Source of the DNA: Thermoplasmata archaeon
GTDB lineage: Archaea > Thermoplasmatota > Thermoplasmata > Thermoplasmatales > Thermoplasmataceae
NCBI GenBank assembly: GCA_021797555.1
Contig: JAJZZM010000006.1
Coordinates: 44,484-108,483, forward strand
DNA length: 64,000 bases
Direction of reading: 5' to 3'
Both the position numbers and the translations under genes were made by a program. How positions within the stretch are numbered: position 1 is the stretch's first letter; each line of letters starts with the position of its first letter. Shown piece by piece: positions 63,945 to 64,000 of the stretch. The notes under the pieces were generated by a model that saw nothing but the letters and a program-made list of their open reading frames with translations, did no database searches and was not told the origin of the DNA.

Positions 63945-64000
63945 ATGGAATATAAAACCACTTATAAATTCAGAATATACCCTGATAAAACACAGATAAA
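63945..64000 (+). CDS. TnpB-like (IS200/IS605 OrfB) protein, first codons only
   Basis: ATG 63945 opens MEYKTTYKFRIYPDKTQI and runs off the right edge. This is the stereotyped N-terminus of IS605/IS607 OrfB (TnpB), K-F-R-I-Y-P-x-x-x-Q. TnpB is an RNA-guided nuclease linked to insertion sequences. Whether a TnpA or an intact RuvC-like domain exists lies outside the window. Confidence 0.7.
   Translation, partial: MEYKTTYKFRIYPDKTQI

Noticed and set aside
1..64000. CRISPR array or rRNA genes
   Set aside because: No regularly spaced direct repeats and no rRNA-like conserved blocks were noticed in the window.

Overview
The window looks like a chromosome segment of a thermoacidophilic archaeon of the Thermoplasmatales (Picrophilus/Ferroplasma/Thermoplasma relatives). 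Supporting points are very AT-rich DNA, TATA boxes about 25 bases before start codons (leaderless genes), a thermosome subunit, a pyruvoyl-type arginine decarboxylase, an archaeal XPB-Bax1 pair, an Lhr-type helicase, an archaeal PdxS with insert, a preQ0 cluster that would feed archaeosine, and a mevalonate-decarboxylase-like protein of the Thermoplasma pathway type. The species is not identified; this is an inference from gene content.

Layout. 1-10.8 kb: leuS (partial), pdaD, a NifX-like protein, a geranylgeranyl-reductase-like flavoprotein, Lhr helicase, a TOPRIM protein, thermosome, an ABM-fold protein, XPB and Bax1. 10.8-18.7 kb: a decayed gene, four MFS transporters, tRNA-Arg(TCG), an NCS1 permease and a PadR repressor. 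19-31.9 kb: a metabolic block with a GHMP kinase, pdxS-pdxT, a cyclase-family hydrolase, pyrophosphatase, queE-folE-queD, an aldo/keto reductase, XdhC with a MocA-like cytidylyltransferase, a nitrilase and a mevalonate-decarboxylase-family protein. 32-41.3 kb: a giant Asn/Tyr/Ile-rich surface protein, a stand-alone Hsp70, a protein with a degenerate P-loop, a GmhB-like phosphatase, an FkbM methyltransferase and an MFS transporter.

41.5-57.2 kb is the most striking part. It is a beta-glucan/cello-oligosaccharide utilisation island, visibly richer in G+C than its surroundings. It holds a TrmB-type regulator, a complete five-gene Opp-type ABC importer with an IS3-OrfA-like gene inside the operon, two GH12 endoglucanase-like proteins (one membrane-anchored and extracellular, one with no export signal) and a GH1 beta-glycosidase. 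Inferred working: the anchored GH12 cuts beta-glucan outside, the ABC system imports oligosaccharides, cytosolic GH12/GH1 finish them, and TrmB senses the sugar. Between the genes are remnants: a truncated inverted copy of the GH1 gene, an ABC ATPase fragment and a MarR fragment. An imperfect direct repeat of about 88 bp (41358-41447 and 58248-58335) brackets the island.

57.2-64 kb is decayed and mobile DNA plus housekeeping genes: a degenerate membrane-protein remnant, a small gene that carries the right copy of the flanking repeat, msrA, a second NifX-like protein, an IS3-type OrfB split by a decayed IS4/IS701-like element with a 6-bp target duplication, a GlcD-type FAD oxidase, and the first codons of a TnpB-like protein at the right edge. 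No CRISPR array or rRNA was seen.
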